From positions 79,986,905 to 80,050,904 of the forward strand of contig JAPFBE010000002.1 of NCBI GenBank assembly GCA_034336665.1: DNA of 64,000 nt, written 5' to 3'. Below are positions 28,173 to 40,600 of this stretch, one piece after another. The stretch comes from Luscinia megarhynchos. Taxonomy: Eukaryota > Chordata > Aves > Passeriformes > Turdidae. The stretch's first letter is position 1. Every line of letters starts with the position of its first letter. Below the pieces are notes generated by a model, which saw only the letters and a list, made by a program, of their open reading frames with translations, did no database searches and was not told where the DNA came from. The position numbers and the translations under genes are program-made.

Positions 28173-31100
28173 CCCCCATGAGTTTGTACTCTGTCCTCAC
28201 CATTTGGTGTGAATGGTTCATTGTTTGACAACCGTCCTGTAGAATGTAAAAACCACAGAGGCAAGAGGGAATGGCTATGTCTATGCTATATCTGTCTTTT
28301 AAGTTCTGCTTTTATCCTGTTCTGAGTAAAGCTTGGCCTTTATTTTGAAACACTTATTTTTTATTCAGATTTCCTTCTGTAAAAGACCATCAAAAGCTGA
28401 AAGATTACTGTCCCACAGTACAAGAGGGGGGAATGCTGTTAGTTTGGCCAAACAGCTATCAAAAATATGCAGGAAATACAATATAAATTCATTTTTCTTC
28501 AAATGTTTTCTGCAGTCAAGATCCCAGGCTATTAGATTAACTCCAGGGACTATAAAGACAATAACTTGAACTACAAGTCCCAGGACAGTAGCCAGGTTTC
28601 ATGTGGTCTTCAGGGATGGGAACAAAAAACTCCACCAAAAAGAATGACTTCCTTTCACCATTGAAAACAGTGAACTCCACATGTCAGCTGGATTTCAGAG
28701 TCTATTAAGCAGTAAGAGAGGTCACCTCTTCTATCTGCAAGGTCATGAAATTGATGACCATTAAAACTTGATTCTTATCCAAATCCATTTGTAAAATTAA
28801 TTTGCATATTTTTAGGACATAAATTACTCTATAGGGACCTAGACTTGGAGAAAATCGTACATTTCCTCCTTTTCAGTCCTCAAAATGCTAAGACCACTGA
28901 GTATTGAAAAATATGAAAAGCTTCAGCCAATCTCCTGACTGAAGCTTGAGACTCCTTCTCAAACAGGAGCTGAACAGGGTTTCTGACCTCACAGACAGGA
29001 TATACCTTTATTCCATAACATCAAATTGTAAAAAACCCTTAAAAGATTGTCCTTTGAACTTTGATTTCTGACATTAAAATTTTTTTTGGTGTAACACCTG
29101 TCTTCTTTCACAGACTGCTGTAGGCATCCTTCTATTAACTGAGCCTTCTGCTGTATGTTCCTTCATTTTCTGTCATGATAAAAATTTTTAAAGTGGAAAA
29201 TACTATGGAAAAGAATGAAAAGCAGATACTTTTTCTAAGCTTTTAGGCATCCAGGTATTTTTTCCCAAATATGAAGCAATATATCTTACAGGAGACTGTA
29301 TAGAGTATGGGCTTTCCAATAAATGAAAATATTAGTTAAAAGAAAAAATACATATATTTTAATAAGTTTTCTGTTTCCACTTTCAATCCCTGAAAAACAC
29401 TTGGATAAACTGGCAGAGCATTTCTCTTTCCCAAGTCTCTCTCTTTTGTGCTCCAGCATGCACTCAGAATTGGTTCCTTTCCTCTAAAGAATAAAACCAT
29501 CAATCTCTATATCCTGCCACTTCAAATTCAAGCTGAATGCCGAAGAGGATAAAAATAATGATTGGCAGAGCTTGGAGAGGGAGCCAGGAATGCCAGCTCA
29601 TCCAGCAGAAAATTTCATGTGAAACAATTCCTAGTCCAAGGAAACCAGACCAAAACTCTCACTTTAACATCCATCATTGATGGAAACAAAAGCTGTCGTC
29701 TTTCTGAGTATGTTCCAACTTAATGAAGGGACAAGGAAAAAAAGAGGAACCCCCAGCTGTGACAGCACATATGAACAACATCTCTTCACGAGGGAAATAA
29801 AGCACCGAATTAAAATTTATGGCTTCCCAGTAGCATTACATACCCTGGGAACAGTGAATGTTCCTTCCCAAAATGACAAGTGTTAAGATCATAAAATCAA
29901 ACTCAACTGGAGTAGCAAATTGATTCTAGACTATCTAGTTCTTGCAGGCTATGTCATGCCGAGTGGAGCTGATGGTTGGTTGCCTAGGGCAGCAAAATAT
30001 TAGGAATAACAATATTTAGTGGCTGTTCTTAGGAGCGTGCCTCCAAGAGGGGAGGAGGTGTGTTCATGTGTTACTGTGCTTAGCACAGCAGAAACCCTAG
30101 CACTGAGTCAGTCCTGAATGTTGCCTTTCTAGCCAACTTTCCAACAGCAATGAACTAATAGCATTTCCAAAGGTTAACATTTCTGTAACTTCGCCAAATG
30201 GTAGGGTCATGCCCTGTTTTTCTGCTTAATACAACTTACTTCCCTCATTTTTTTTCTCATGACCTTTCCCCCACTATTTGCCACCATCCATTTTGGCCCT
30301 TTCCCGTATTGCTACAGACCTCTAACATACTTCAATATTTGTTTTGTTCTGACTGCAAGGAAGGGCTGCAGAGCTGCTGTAGCAGTAACAACTCTGCCCA
30401 AGCTGCAGCTGCTAACCATGCAACAAACAAGGCAGGCCTGAAACTTGTTCTTAACAATATTTTTCACATGTATGGTGTTTTAATATTTTCCCCTTGGATG
30501 TTATGTGCTATTCCTGATACAGCTGATGTAATATTTCAGAGGCCCTAAAGAGATTTTGGCTTCTGTGTCTCTGTGCCATCTCCTGTCACAGTAGCACAAA
30601 ATGCACTGAGGACAGACTAAAAAGTAAGAGATGATCCCTGTGCAAAGATGTCACTCTTCTGTGAAGGACTCTGAAGATACAGCCAATATGTACTGTACCC
30701 TGTGGTTTATTGGGCTCTATTATTCCCTAGTTCTCAAAGAATTAGAACTTCAGAAGTAAATCCACTGTGACCATGTTCTCTGGTTAGATGTCTAACTTGT
30801 TTGTATTTTTGGAGCAAGGTGCATTTTTTGTAGCTCCACTTCTTGCTCAAACTTCTTGCTTCCTTTCTTCTTGTGAATGAAATGTTTCAAAATACAGAAA
30901 GCCACCAAATTGCAGGCAACTGAGATGCTTTGTTGCATCAGGGCTAGGAGAGCAGCAAAAAGGACGTAGCAACAAACTTCTTTCATGCAGAAGAGGAGCA
31001 AAAACCCATTTATTAAAGAAACAATTCACACATATAAAGTAGATCATGGAACTAAGGATAGAAGTGATTTCATTGGTGCAAGGAAGGTGACACCCCAGTA

Positions 31101-32285
31101 AACGTGCTTTCACGAAAAACATCACGTCTCTCACACATCCAGCAGCTGCTTAATCATTGTTATAATTCTTTCTCTCATGTTTTCCTGGAGCAGCTTGAGA
31201 AAATCCAAGCCTGCTTTTTCCCTGGCTTTCACCAGTATCCCACAATTAGGAGGCAGCAGTTTCTTCAGGTTAGGGACTGAAAGTGATGTTTCAACCAAAG
31301 CCTTTTCACCATGTCAGCCTCTGTTCTCACCCTAGGTTTTAATGTAAATCATTGCCTAAATAAGTTGCATGAAGCCAACACGAAGTGAAGCAACAGAAGA
31401 AGGATATGTTGGCAAGGAAAAGGGTATTTTGGATATCCCACAGTAGGGTGATCCACAGAAAATGCAGGAGAGGCAAAGGAGTTGTACAGCATGATCATCC
31501 ATAGGTGCTAATGGATGGAGGGATCAAAAGGGAGAAACAAGCTGCAGGCTAAAGGTGCGTGAGGAGGGACTGTGACACAGCTGGCACAGGACGTGCCTTG
31601 AGACCAGGGGATGTGTCAGAGGGAGGAGGGCCCTGCCCAGCTCCTCCCAGGGCCATCCCAGCTGGCCTGCTGGCCCCGGTCCCAGCTGGTGATGCTCGCA
31701 GCCTGGCCCCCCACTGCGCATCAGCTCCTCACCAAAGACAACAATTTTTCAGTTGCTTTTCAAACTCTGACTTGGGACTTGTATTTCAGCTTGGAGATAA
31801 ACATTTTGAAAGTTGTCTTCTTTCTCACAGTGCCGGCACAAGTTGTTTTTAATTATCCTAGGAAAGCTTTCCTTGCCCAGGCCAATTTGTTCACTGTTTG
31901 TCTTGTGGAGCTGGCCTATAAACCAGCTTTTAGGGATTTATTGTATAACATTATCAAGATAGCAATCTTTGAAAAAAAAAACCCACACTGAAATCACTTA
32001 CACCACCACTTTTTTCTTCTTTGCAAATGGCTTCATAGAAGCCAAATTATCAAAGCTGACCACCCAAACCTGCTGGACAAAGCTTAGTCCAGATGAAAAT
32101 GTTTGAGTTTAGTCATGTTTTAATCCTAAAATGTTTTAAGTGATGATTTAGGCAAGAAAAATAAAGTTCTTCCTGTAGGGGAGAAACAAGGCTCTGTTTT
32201 TCAGAATTACATATTTTGGAGTTGGAAAAGCATGGTAAATGCAGAGACATACAAGTCCTGCTGTTTGATAGATTTGTGTTGTTTT
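28173..32285. other. Intergenic; no gene seen
   Basis: Non-coding, mostly AT-rich. A small GC-rich patch lies at about 31555-31735 (open in several frames, no recognisable product). Confidence 0.65.
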
Positions 32286-32336
32286 ACACACACACACAAA
32301 GACACACACACACAAAACACACAGACACACATACAT
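32286..32336. repeat. (CA)n microsatellite, interrupted
   Basis: Imperfect CA dinucleotide run with AAAG, AAA and G interruptions, followed by CATACATA. Confidence 0.9.
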
Positions 32337-34608
32337 ACTCTTATTTAAAGAAAGAAAGCAATGGACAGAGAGAAGAGCAGTAATTATTCAACCTCCAAGT
32401 TTTATTACTGTTTTTTTCTGTGCAGACTCTGAACCATGTGAGTGTTGATTGTTGACTTTTGAAGAGATTACCTTTGAAAATTTTGACATTCACCATAAAT
32501 GTACTACTCATTTAGAGGAATTCAGTTATCTTAAACTGTAACAAATATTTAATTTTCTTTTTTTCCTCTGATATATTTCTGTGTAATCCTTTTTTGACTT
32601 AATGCCAGTATTTTTCAGATGACTGTAATTTTATTACTTTCCTACAGATGAAGGAAAAAGACATGTCTTTCTTAAGTGCTCCTCAAAAAGAACAGAAAAA
32701 CAGGACTGTTTTAAGTAGAGCAGGCTTCAATATTTACATTTTATTGCTATTTGAAAGGAAATTTGATGGAGGAGGGAGTTCTGCTTTTAGTCAGAACATC
32801 CTTATATGTCTCATTTCTGAAGCACCTCTTCTGCACTACGAAAATGTTTCCAGACTCTTAAAAGACTACTCCTCAATCCAGAAAATTAAAGAAACCCATT
32901 GGAAATCTGGCTCTTTTCAGGGATCCATACATTTACTATCCTTATCATCTAGAGTCTCCCCACCTTTTTCCTTGGGATGGTCCTACATTTGTGACTGCTG
33001 ATGCAATTGCCCTTAAAACCTACACTCCCTCTCAGTTCTTGAGTGTTTTGATCGTCACTGACATCAGTCAGAAAGTATAAGGAATTGACTGTATCAGCTC
33101 TGATTTTATACTCTACTCCACGGGAATACCCAGGAGATCCTTGACCTTTGACTTTCCAGGAATGCTTACAGCAGACCAGCATGGATTGTGTTTGCACTAG
33201 TTCAAACATTTCCTTCCCTATGACAACAATTAGAGTGCTATTTTCTATTCTGCTGTAAGTTAAAGCTGTGAATAACAATGGTGAGGTCTAACTAGCCCCT
33301 GCTGTCCAAGCAACCCTTGACCAACCTGGCAGCTTCAGGGAACAATGCAGTTCTGCTCTCAGATGTTATTGTGTCCCTGCCCTGGGAGAGCATTTCTCCA
33401 CCTGTGCTCTGGGAACCACTCCTTTCTGCAAGACTTCAGAGAATGGTATCTGAGATAACTCTAAGATGAAGCAACTCTCCCCACTATCTCCCCCATTCCA
33501 AAACTGCCCAAACTCTCACACACATGCTGTCACATCTTTCAAAGGGCAGCCTGATCTTCAGTTGGTTATTCATGAAAACTGCTGCATTAAGACTGCTCAA
33601 GCAGTCTGCAGCCTAATCCTCAAAAAAAGTTAGTATTTGGATTAAGGAACATGGAGAAATACTGCTTTGGAGAATCTGTCCCCTTTTTCATGTTTTTGTG
33701 AAGACACAAAATACCTGCCTGATATGTTGTAGATACTCTTTGGAGTCAATGACAGATTGTTCTACCAGGCTTCCATCTTCCACCAGGTGCTTAATACTCA
33801 TTAATGAAGGATACTAGTAGATTCAACACTTCTACTAATAAAACCAGCAGGTTAATATTAATTTCTTGCACTCTGTCTTTTATTGGACACCATCTCAGAT
33901 GTTGCTGAAGCCCTTAGTAACACTGTTCCATGAGGCCAGGCTGGCCTTTCCAATATAAACATCACTGGAATATCTCAGCTACTGCGCAGTCTCTGGTGAA
34001 ATGCAAGTCTTGTTCTTTCCTCACAGCTCCACTATAATGAGAAGAGGTGGTTGTTGCTATGGACAGAAATTCACATTACAGCCAGCAGAAAGCCAAGACT
34101 GAATCTTACAGCTCCATCAGTCTGTGGAGCACAGGGCAGGGAGTGACCTCCTCATCAGGGGCTCCTGTGCTGTTGCATATAAACACATCATCCATTTTGA
34201 AGGCTCCATCCTAAGACTTAGGGTCTTGCTCCTGGTGTTTCTACTATAAAGCTTGTTGGATTCTGTTCCATTGCTTCCTTCTGCCAGAACTTGCTAGAAA
34301 CTTTGTAATTCCAGACACATTTTTATGGCACATGTAGGCTGATTTACTCTTCTGTTCATGCTGCTGTGGCATCCCACTTTAAGGGAAAGGCAGCACTCAA
34401 GATTCCCAGGTGCCTAAGTTCAAAAAGGAACAACAAAGGTCAAAGAGTCCACAAAGACTTACTAAGTTTTATTAGTAAAAGATACACCTGGCACAGAAAT
34501 TGCTGTGTTGCTCCCAATTAGTCCAATATGAAAACACTGTGGTGAATTTTGAATAAGGGAGAGGGTGAAAGAGAAGAGGGAGAGAGATTAAAGTGAGGGA
34601 GAAGAAAG
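32337..34608. other. Intergenic; no gene seen
   Basis: Non-coding sequence with chance ORFs only; no repeat family recognised. Confidence 0.65.
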
Positions 34609-34691
34609 AGGGAGGGAGGGAGGGAGGAAGGAAGGAAGGAAGGAAGGAAGGAAGGAAGGAAGGAAGGAAGGAAGGAAGGAAGGAAGGAAGG
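34609..34691. repeat. (GGGA)n / (GGAA)n microsatellite
   Basis: A GGGA run (34609-34627) passes into about 16 GGAA units ending at 34691, inside a longer purine-rich stretch starting near 34555. GGAA is the ETS core; the GGGA part has four G3 runs with one-base loops. Confidence 0.95.
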
Positions 34692-37600
34692 TCCAGCTGA
34701 TGGGTTGTCCTGGACGTGCCTCATTTTTTTCCTGCTCTGAACCTAAATTTATTGCATTTTATGCAAATTAGTTATTGTGACCTTTCTGGAAATGAGCCAG
34801 AGTGCTTTGGGGGGCTTATGGGGTGTTGATCCACTTCTACTGGATGGACCTCTGATTGAGAGTCCATGCCCACTTCTCAACCTCATTCCCCTGCTTGCAC
34901 TCTACTGTGCTGTGCTTATTTCCAAGAGCCAGAACATGAACATTTGTCCCAGAAGAGTGTTGCTCTTCCTCTGTATGCCACCCTTGTCCAGGCACATCCT
35001 GTTCTTTCTCACAGGCATGGTTATTTCCAACAATCTTTGGTTGGCTCTGTAACTATCTGGCTATCAGTGTTTGAGACATACAGATTAGCCCCTTATCTTC
35101 TGGCTTCTACAGCTGCCTTTTATCTAAGTGAATTATTTGTACTGCAGCCAAACCCATGGGCCCTACCCAGATGCCTCTGAGCACTCACAAACACTGCCTA
35201 TGAGGCTGACCCAGAAGGATTCAGGACAATGCTGTAAGCAGATGTCAAACACAAATGGGTGTAGAGGACTCAAACTGTGTCCTGACTGCTGGCAGCTCTG
35301 GTGCCCCTCATCACCAGGGACACAGCAATACCCCAAAGTCCTGCAGGGAAAGGCAAATGGGGAAGTGTCAACAGGAGTAGCTGCTCCACAGAGGAGGAGG
35401 CCAGGTTTAGAGCTATACTCAATCTGATTTCAGTATGCTGTAGGGCACCCTCTCCATGTAGCTGGTGGGGGGGTGATGCATCCCTCATCTGCTCTGAGCA
35501 GTGACTGAGATGAGCAGAGGTTTCCCTTCATGGACAGTGGTGGCCATGAGAGGATGCTCAGCATGTGCAGTCTGATGGGGCTGGCAGAGCTCTGCAGCAT
35601 GATGGCAAGCACCCTGGGGGAAATGCCATTTTTTACTCAGCACATTCTTTGCAAAATTACGGTTTGTCTGTGCTATAAGTGTTTAGGAAATGTGTCTGGG
35701 AAGTACATGCTAAGGATGCTTCTGGAATTAAAGTGAGTACTTGTTTGACCTAAGTGGGAAACATTAAAGGCTCAGCTCAGTTAAACATGTGCAGCATCAG
35801 ACCCTGAATCAGGGAGGAAGGGCTGATGTTCAGATTGCTCCTTGGCAAAATTACCCCAAGACTTCTCTCCTTTCCCTGCCCTTTCATGGGTGCCCTTTTG
35901 GGTTCCCAACCGAAGGCTTTGCTGACTGCAGCTGGAGATTAAGGGAGCACAATAGACAGGAAAGTAAGAGTCCATTTATCCCTGGCAAAGCCTGCCTTTT
36001 TCTCGTTTGGATGGAAAAGAAGACGAAAGTCCACGGAGCACTTGAGTGAACAACAAATGGCATAAGAACAAATGCAGAGAAAGGGAATGCCAAGGTTGTC
36101 ATCCCCCATCAGCATTTGGATGGGTTTCCTGCTCGGAGCAGCACGGGGGAGGCTGTGGGACCTCGTGCAGGAAGCAGGTGGTTTGCTTTACCCAGAGCCA
36201 TGCGTAATGGCCAGGGAGCCAAGCTACAGCAGATGGGCTGCAGTTTGCTCTGCTCAGGGATATTTTTCATGTTATGTGTGGAAAAGAGCAGTAACCCTTG
36301 TTTGTTATATGAGGCCTTGTAGGATTTTATTTGGAAAATAGCCATTTTTGAGATTTAAAAAAAAAAAAGCCATTAAAAATGTGAGTCACTGTAATCACTT
36401 TTAAAGTGCTCTGACAGGGCCTTTTGCTTGCAAAGACTTCACTATTAAAAGAAACATTTTTTTTAAATGAAAAACTTTACCACAAATTATCTCAGGCTAA
36501 TTGAGGTGACATTAGGGATGTGTTCATTTGAAATTACCAAGGAAAACCACCCCAAACACCTCAGAGCACTGGATCCAAACTATTCACTGTGTAAAGCTGC
36601 CAGCAAAATATCTGTGCCTGTTCTGTGGCTTAACATAGCACCTTGGGCTGTAAAAGCACCACAATATTCCCTCCACTGCAAGCGTATTTCAACTCCTATA
36701 TCCCCAGAAGGGCTGGGGGACACTCCTTCCTTGTTCAGAGAGAGCAGGACCAGGAGCTGGACCCTGTGGGGTGCCTTGGGAACCTCAGGGTGGGGAGATC
36801 CACAGCCTGAGTAAATAAATGGCTGATCACCTGAATGATGATCCAGAGATGCCATGGCTGCTGTGCACATCCTGCTTCTCTTTGGGGTTTGGATGTCCCA
36901 GTCAGCATTGCCAGATGCCTGTGTCCTCTTGGAGAGAAGATGCCCAAAGTGCTGCTTTGAGAACACAGGCTCACTGTGAGGCTGTGAGCAGTGAGGGACA
37001 GAGAGCTGAAACCTTTCTGTCATATATTAGCATCTGTCAAATTAGCACCTTTTCTCTCTGGTGCACCATCACCATCCTTGAGAAAAGACCAGCTGACCTG
37101 GGCAGGGTCTCCCCACACCCAGGCACTCCTCCCAGAGCCTATTTACTTACCACACCTCAAACAGTCACTGAATTAGTCACCCTCCTCCCAAATCAGGGCT
37201 GAGCTCTCAAATCTCTCAGGTGCTGAAGAAAGGGCAGCTCTGTGATGTTGCCTGTTGCCACTGCCAGGTACCACCATGCCTGGGTCAGACCCTGGACCAG
37301 AGGATTTCAAAGTCTCCTGCTGTGCTGGACTTCCTGGAGACCTCTGGCCAGGGCACCTACTCTTTGGACCACCACCAAACTCAGCAATGAGTCAGAAATC
37401 AAATCACTGAAAATAACTGAGGCTGCTGCATCTCTGGGCGTGCAAAACAGCTGACAGTAAATTACAGCGTCAAAACAAAGCATAGGCACCTCCCTGGAGA
37501 GGTGGCAGGGCTGCAGCTGTGGGAAGTGAGGAAGCCAGGCATCCAACCACAGCATGCTGGGCCTCGTCCTGCTCTCTGCTGCGTCTTCAGTGCTGCTACA

Positions 37601-40600
37601 ATCTGACTTTTACTTTGTGTTTGGCCAAATGCAGACACTGGAAAAATAGAGAGAAAGCAGAAAACAACCACAGAAAACAATGTGAGGGCTGACAGAAATA
37701 TCTGATGGTGAGAGACTGAGAAGGTTTACCTTAGAAGGTAAGCTCTAGCTTGGTGAAAAATCCATCATACTGTATTTTGCTACAGGGACCTAGCAAGTGC
37801 TTTAAACCACTGGCAAAAGGCAAATAGCTGCAAGCTAAACAAGTTAAAATAGACATAAGGCAGAGTTTAAAAGCAAACAATGACTCATTGCTAGTAAAAA
37901 TTGCTAATGGCATTGGTGGTTCCTCCACTTTGACTGCTAGGAGAGGATGGGCTGTCTTCTTCTGTAGATGGGTCAGAGGGTTCACACGAGTGCTCGGAGG
38001 AGGTTGCCTGACTTGAACTGTGAGGGAGGCCAGGCCAGATGACATAAAGCTGCCTTCTTATATCAACAACCTTCGTTATTCACAGTGCTGAAGCAAGTCC
38101 TGCAACACATCCACGCACCCAGAATCCAGAATCCAGTCAGTATTGTTGGGACATGTTGTTAGTTAAATGTTAAATATTGTCAGGAAAAAATAAACACATG
38201 GGTAACTGTGGTGCTTAGTCACAGTAAATTATATTCCTCAGCTCTTTTGCATTGTGAAGCACAGAACAGCAGTTCTTAAAAAATCAACAGAAGGTCCAGT
38301 AGTTCGTTGTTGTATTCTGTTGCTGTACAATGTGTTACCAGCCATGACCTTCAGTGACAGGTAAGAGCTGCTTAACTGGCAGCCTCTGTGCCATGCAAGC
38401 ATTCTCTTTAACTCTTGGCTGAGGGCACTGGAGAGCATTAGACAGCATAAAGCTTTGCACCTGGTACACATGCTATTGAAACTCAAGAAAAACTTTAACT
38501 TTTTTTTCTCAAATGGAGAGCAAACTTCTGATCTTGTGCTCATGCTGCTCTGGATTTATGCCCACAAGCTATCAAATGGAAGACAAATGACAGTGCTGTT
38601 ATTTCAAGCAGTTTAATGATTCTGGCAAAAGACCTGGCAGCAGACTCCAAAGATTTCATCTAGGCAAGGCAATGCCTATTCCAAGAGTGGAAATCTTCAA
38701 CTGGAGAGCTGGCAAGTGCATGTTTGTGCTGGAGGCTTAAATCAATCATTTCTATTTTTCCCAAAGTGATTTAGCAAAGTACAGAAACTGGCTCCTTCAT
38801 CAATGGCCACAGGCCACTTTTCATGTTTAAGGTATTAGTGCCATGGGCCAGAGTGATATATTGCCTTCATGTAAAGCAGTCAGTGTTAGCACCACCTGTT
38901 TAATCATTCCTTTACAGTAGCTGTAGTTTGAAAACTGTCAACAAGTGCCTTGTTGACACTGTCAAAAAGGAGCCCAGGAGACCACTGTACATTACTGGTC
39001 CCCTGGAGTCCTTTCTCTGTGTTCATGCAAAACTTTCCTGCCACCATGATACATTTCTGAGTCTGCTGCCCAACAGTGTCCCTCTCATTGCTGCCTTGTG
39101 AGCTGACACAGAGTCCCCTGGGACTGATGCCTGAGTCCATTAGCAACCAAAATACTGATGGAGATTTGTACTATGAAGTGCTCTTTTCTAGTCTTGGACA
39201 AGCTTTAGGGGCCTAAACTGGGATTTAGAGTAAATAAAAATCCTACTCAGCAGCCACCTAATCCTTTACTTAGGCCTGGAGATTCTTGAGGTGCTAATAT
39301 TTCTGCTTCTATGGATACCAAAACTGTCTATGCTTACTCTAGTGGTAATCAGAAAGTAAAGAGAATGTAACCCAAGACTGCAGGTTTACACCATTTCCTT
39401 GTTGGACATTCTCTATAAACACTTATCAGGTTATGGGAATAATTCTGGCATACTGCACCTTCTTATCAGAGCAATCCTGTGTTGTATAATGTCACACAGT
39501 CTAGTTTCCCTATAGGGAAGACCCAGCAGGAGCTCTGCATGAAAGACAGTACATGCCCAAAGGGCATTGGTATGATGCTCAAGGCATCCCATTTAGCATG
39601 TCTCAAAAATATGTTTATATGCAGCCTCAGGGGCCAGATTGGCTACATGTGCTCTGAGCAGATTTAACACATGGCAAGAGGACAAGGATCCCTCCTACAT
39701 GGTCAGGAGTTCTTAATATGTAGTGATGTATTTGCCAGTGCTGCCTCCTTTTATGTTATAACTGAAGGGTTATATCAGCCAGGTGCTTGGGAGGTGCCTC
39801 TACAATTTTCCCAGCTTCAAAAGGTTGAAACATCTCCCATCTGCCAAGGGAATGGTGTATTTCCTCTCTAGGCAGAGAATAGTCATCCTTAACTCCCAAA
39901 CTGGTGGGAAATAAATAAAAAACAAAACCCAAACTAAAACCACAATAAAATGATATGAAATCACTATTTATTCACTGATGTCCCTGACTCTATCCCAGAA
40001 CCCAAAAACATTGCAAACTCAGGATTTCTCAAACTCCTGAGAATTGAGAGCACTAAACATTTCTCTATCTTTTGCTGCTGAAGTGGCCTCAGTTTGTAAA
40101 GCTTCCAGCCTGGCTCTCCAATAATAATTATGGTACTTAGCCTCTATCTCCTTTCAGCTATTTGCTAACACAGTCCAGCTGATTTCTGCAGAAGGAATGA
40201 ACAAACAAATCTGAACAAGACGAATGTCAAGCCTCAGAGGACAGTAACGAAAGGGCATACTGACAGACAGCTCAGTCTAATCATCTGCATCCCAGTGTTA
40301 TAAAAGGGAGCAGTTTCTCTGCAAGCAACCATCAATCCTGCAAAAAGAGGGCTGGAAGGAAGCATTGCATGGGTGAGAACAGTTTGAGTATAGAAGACTT
40401 TTCAGTCCATTCTTCCAGCACTGTTTATACACCTTACTGCAAACAGTCACTGAAAATAAAAAAATAGCCCTTAGAATCATATATAGTCAGATATGTGTCC
40501 AGGCTTTTAGCTGACCTTGGGACACTGCTGGTTGTCACAATCTGCCTATCCCAGTCCCACCTGGGCACTCATCACTCTGTATACACAAACCAGTGAGTCT

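Noticed and set aside
32148..32336. Cys/Val-rich minus-strand ORF
   Set aside because: Translation of the CA microsatellite.
34518..34724. PSFL-repeat ORF on the minus strand
   Set aside because: Translation of the GGAA microsatellite.
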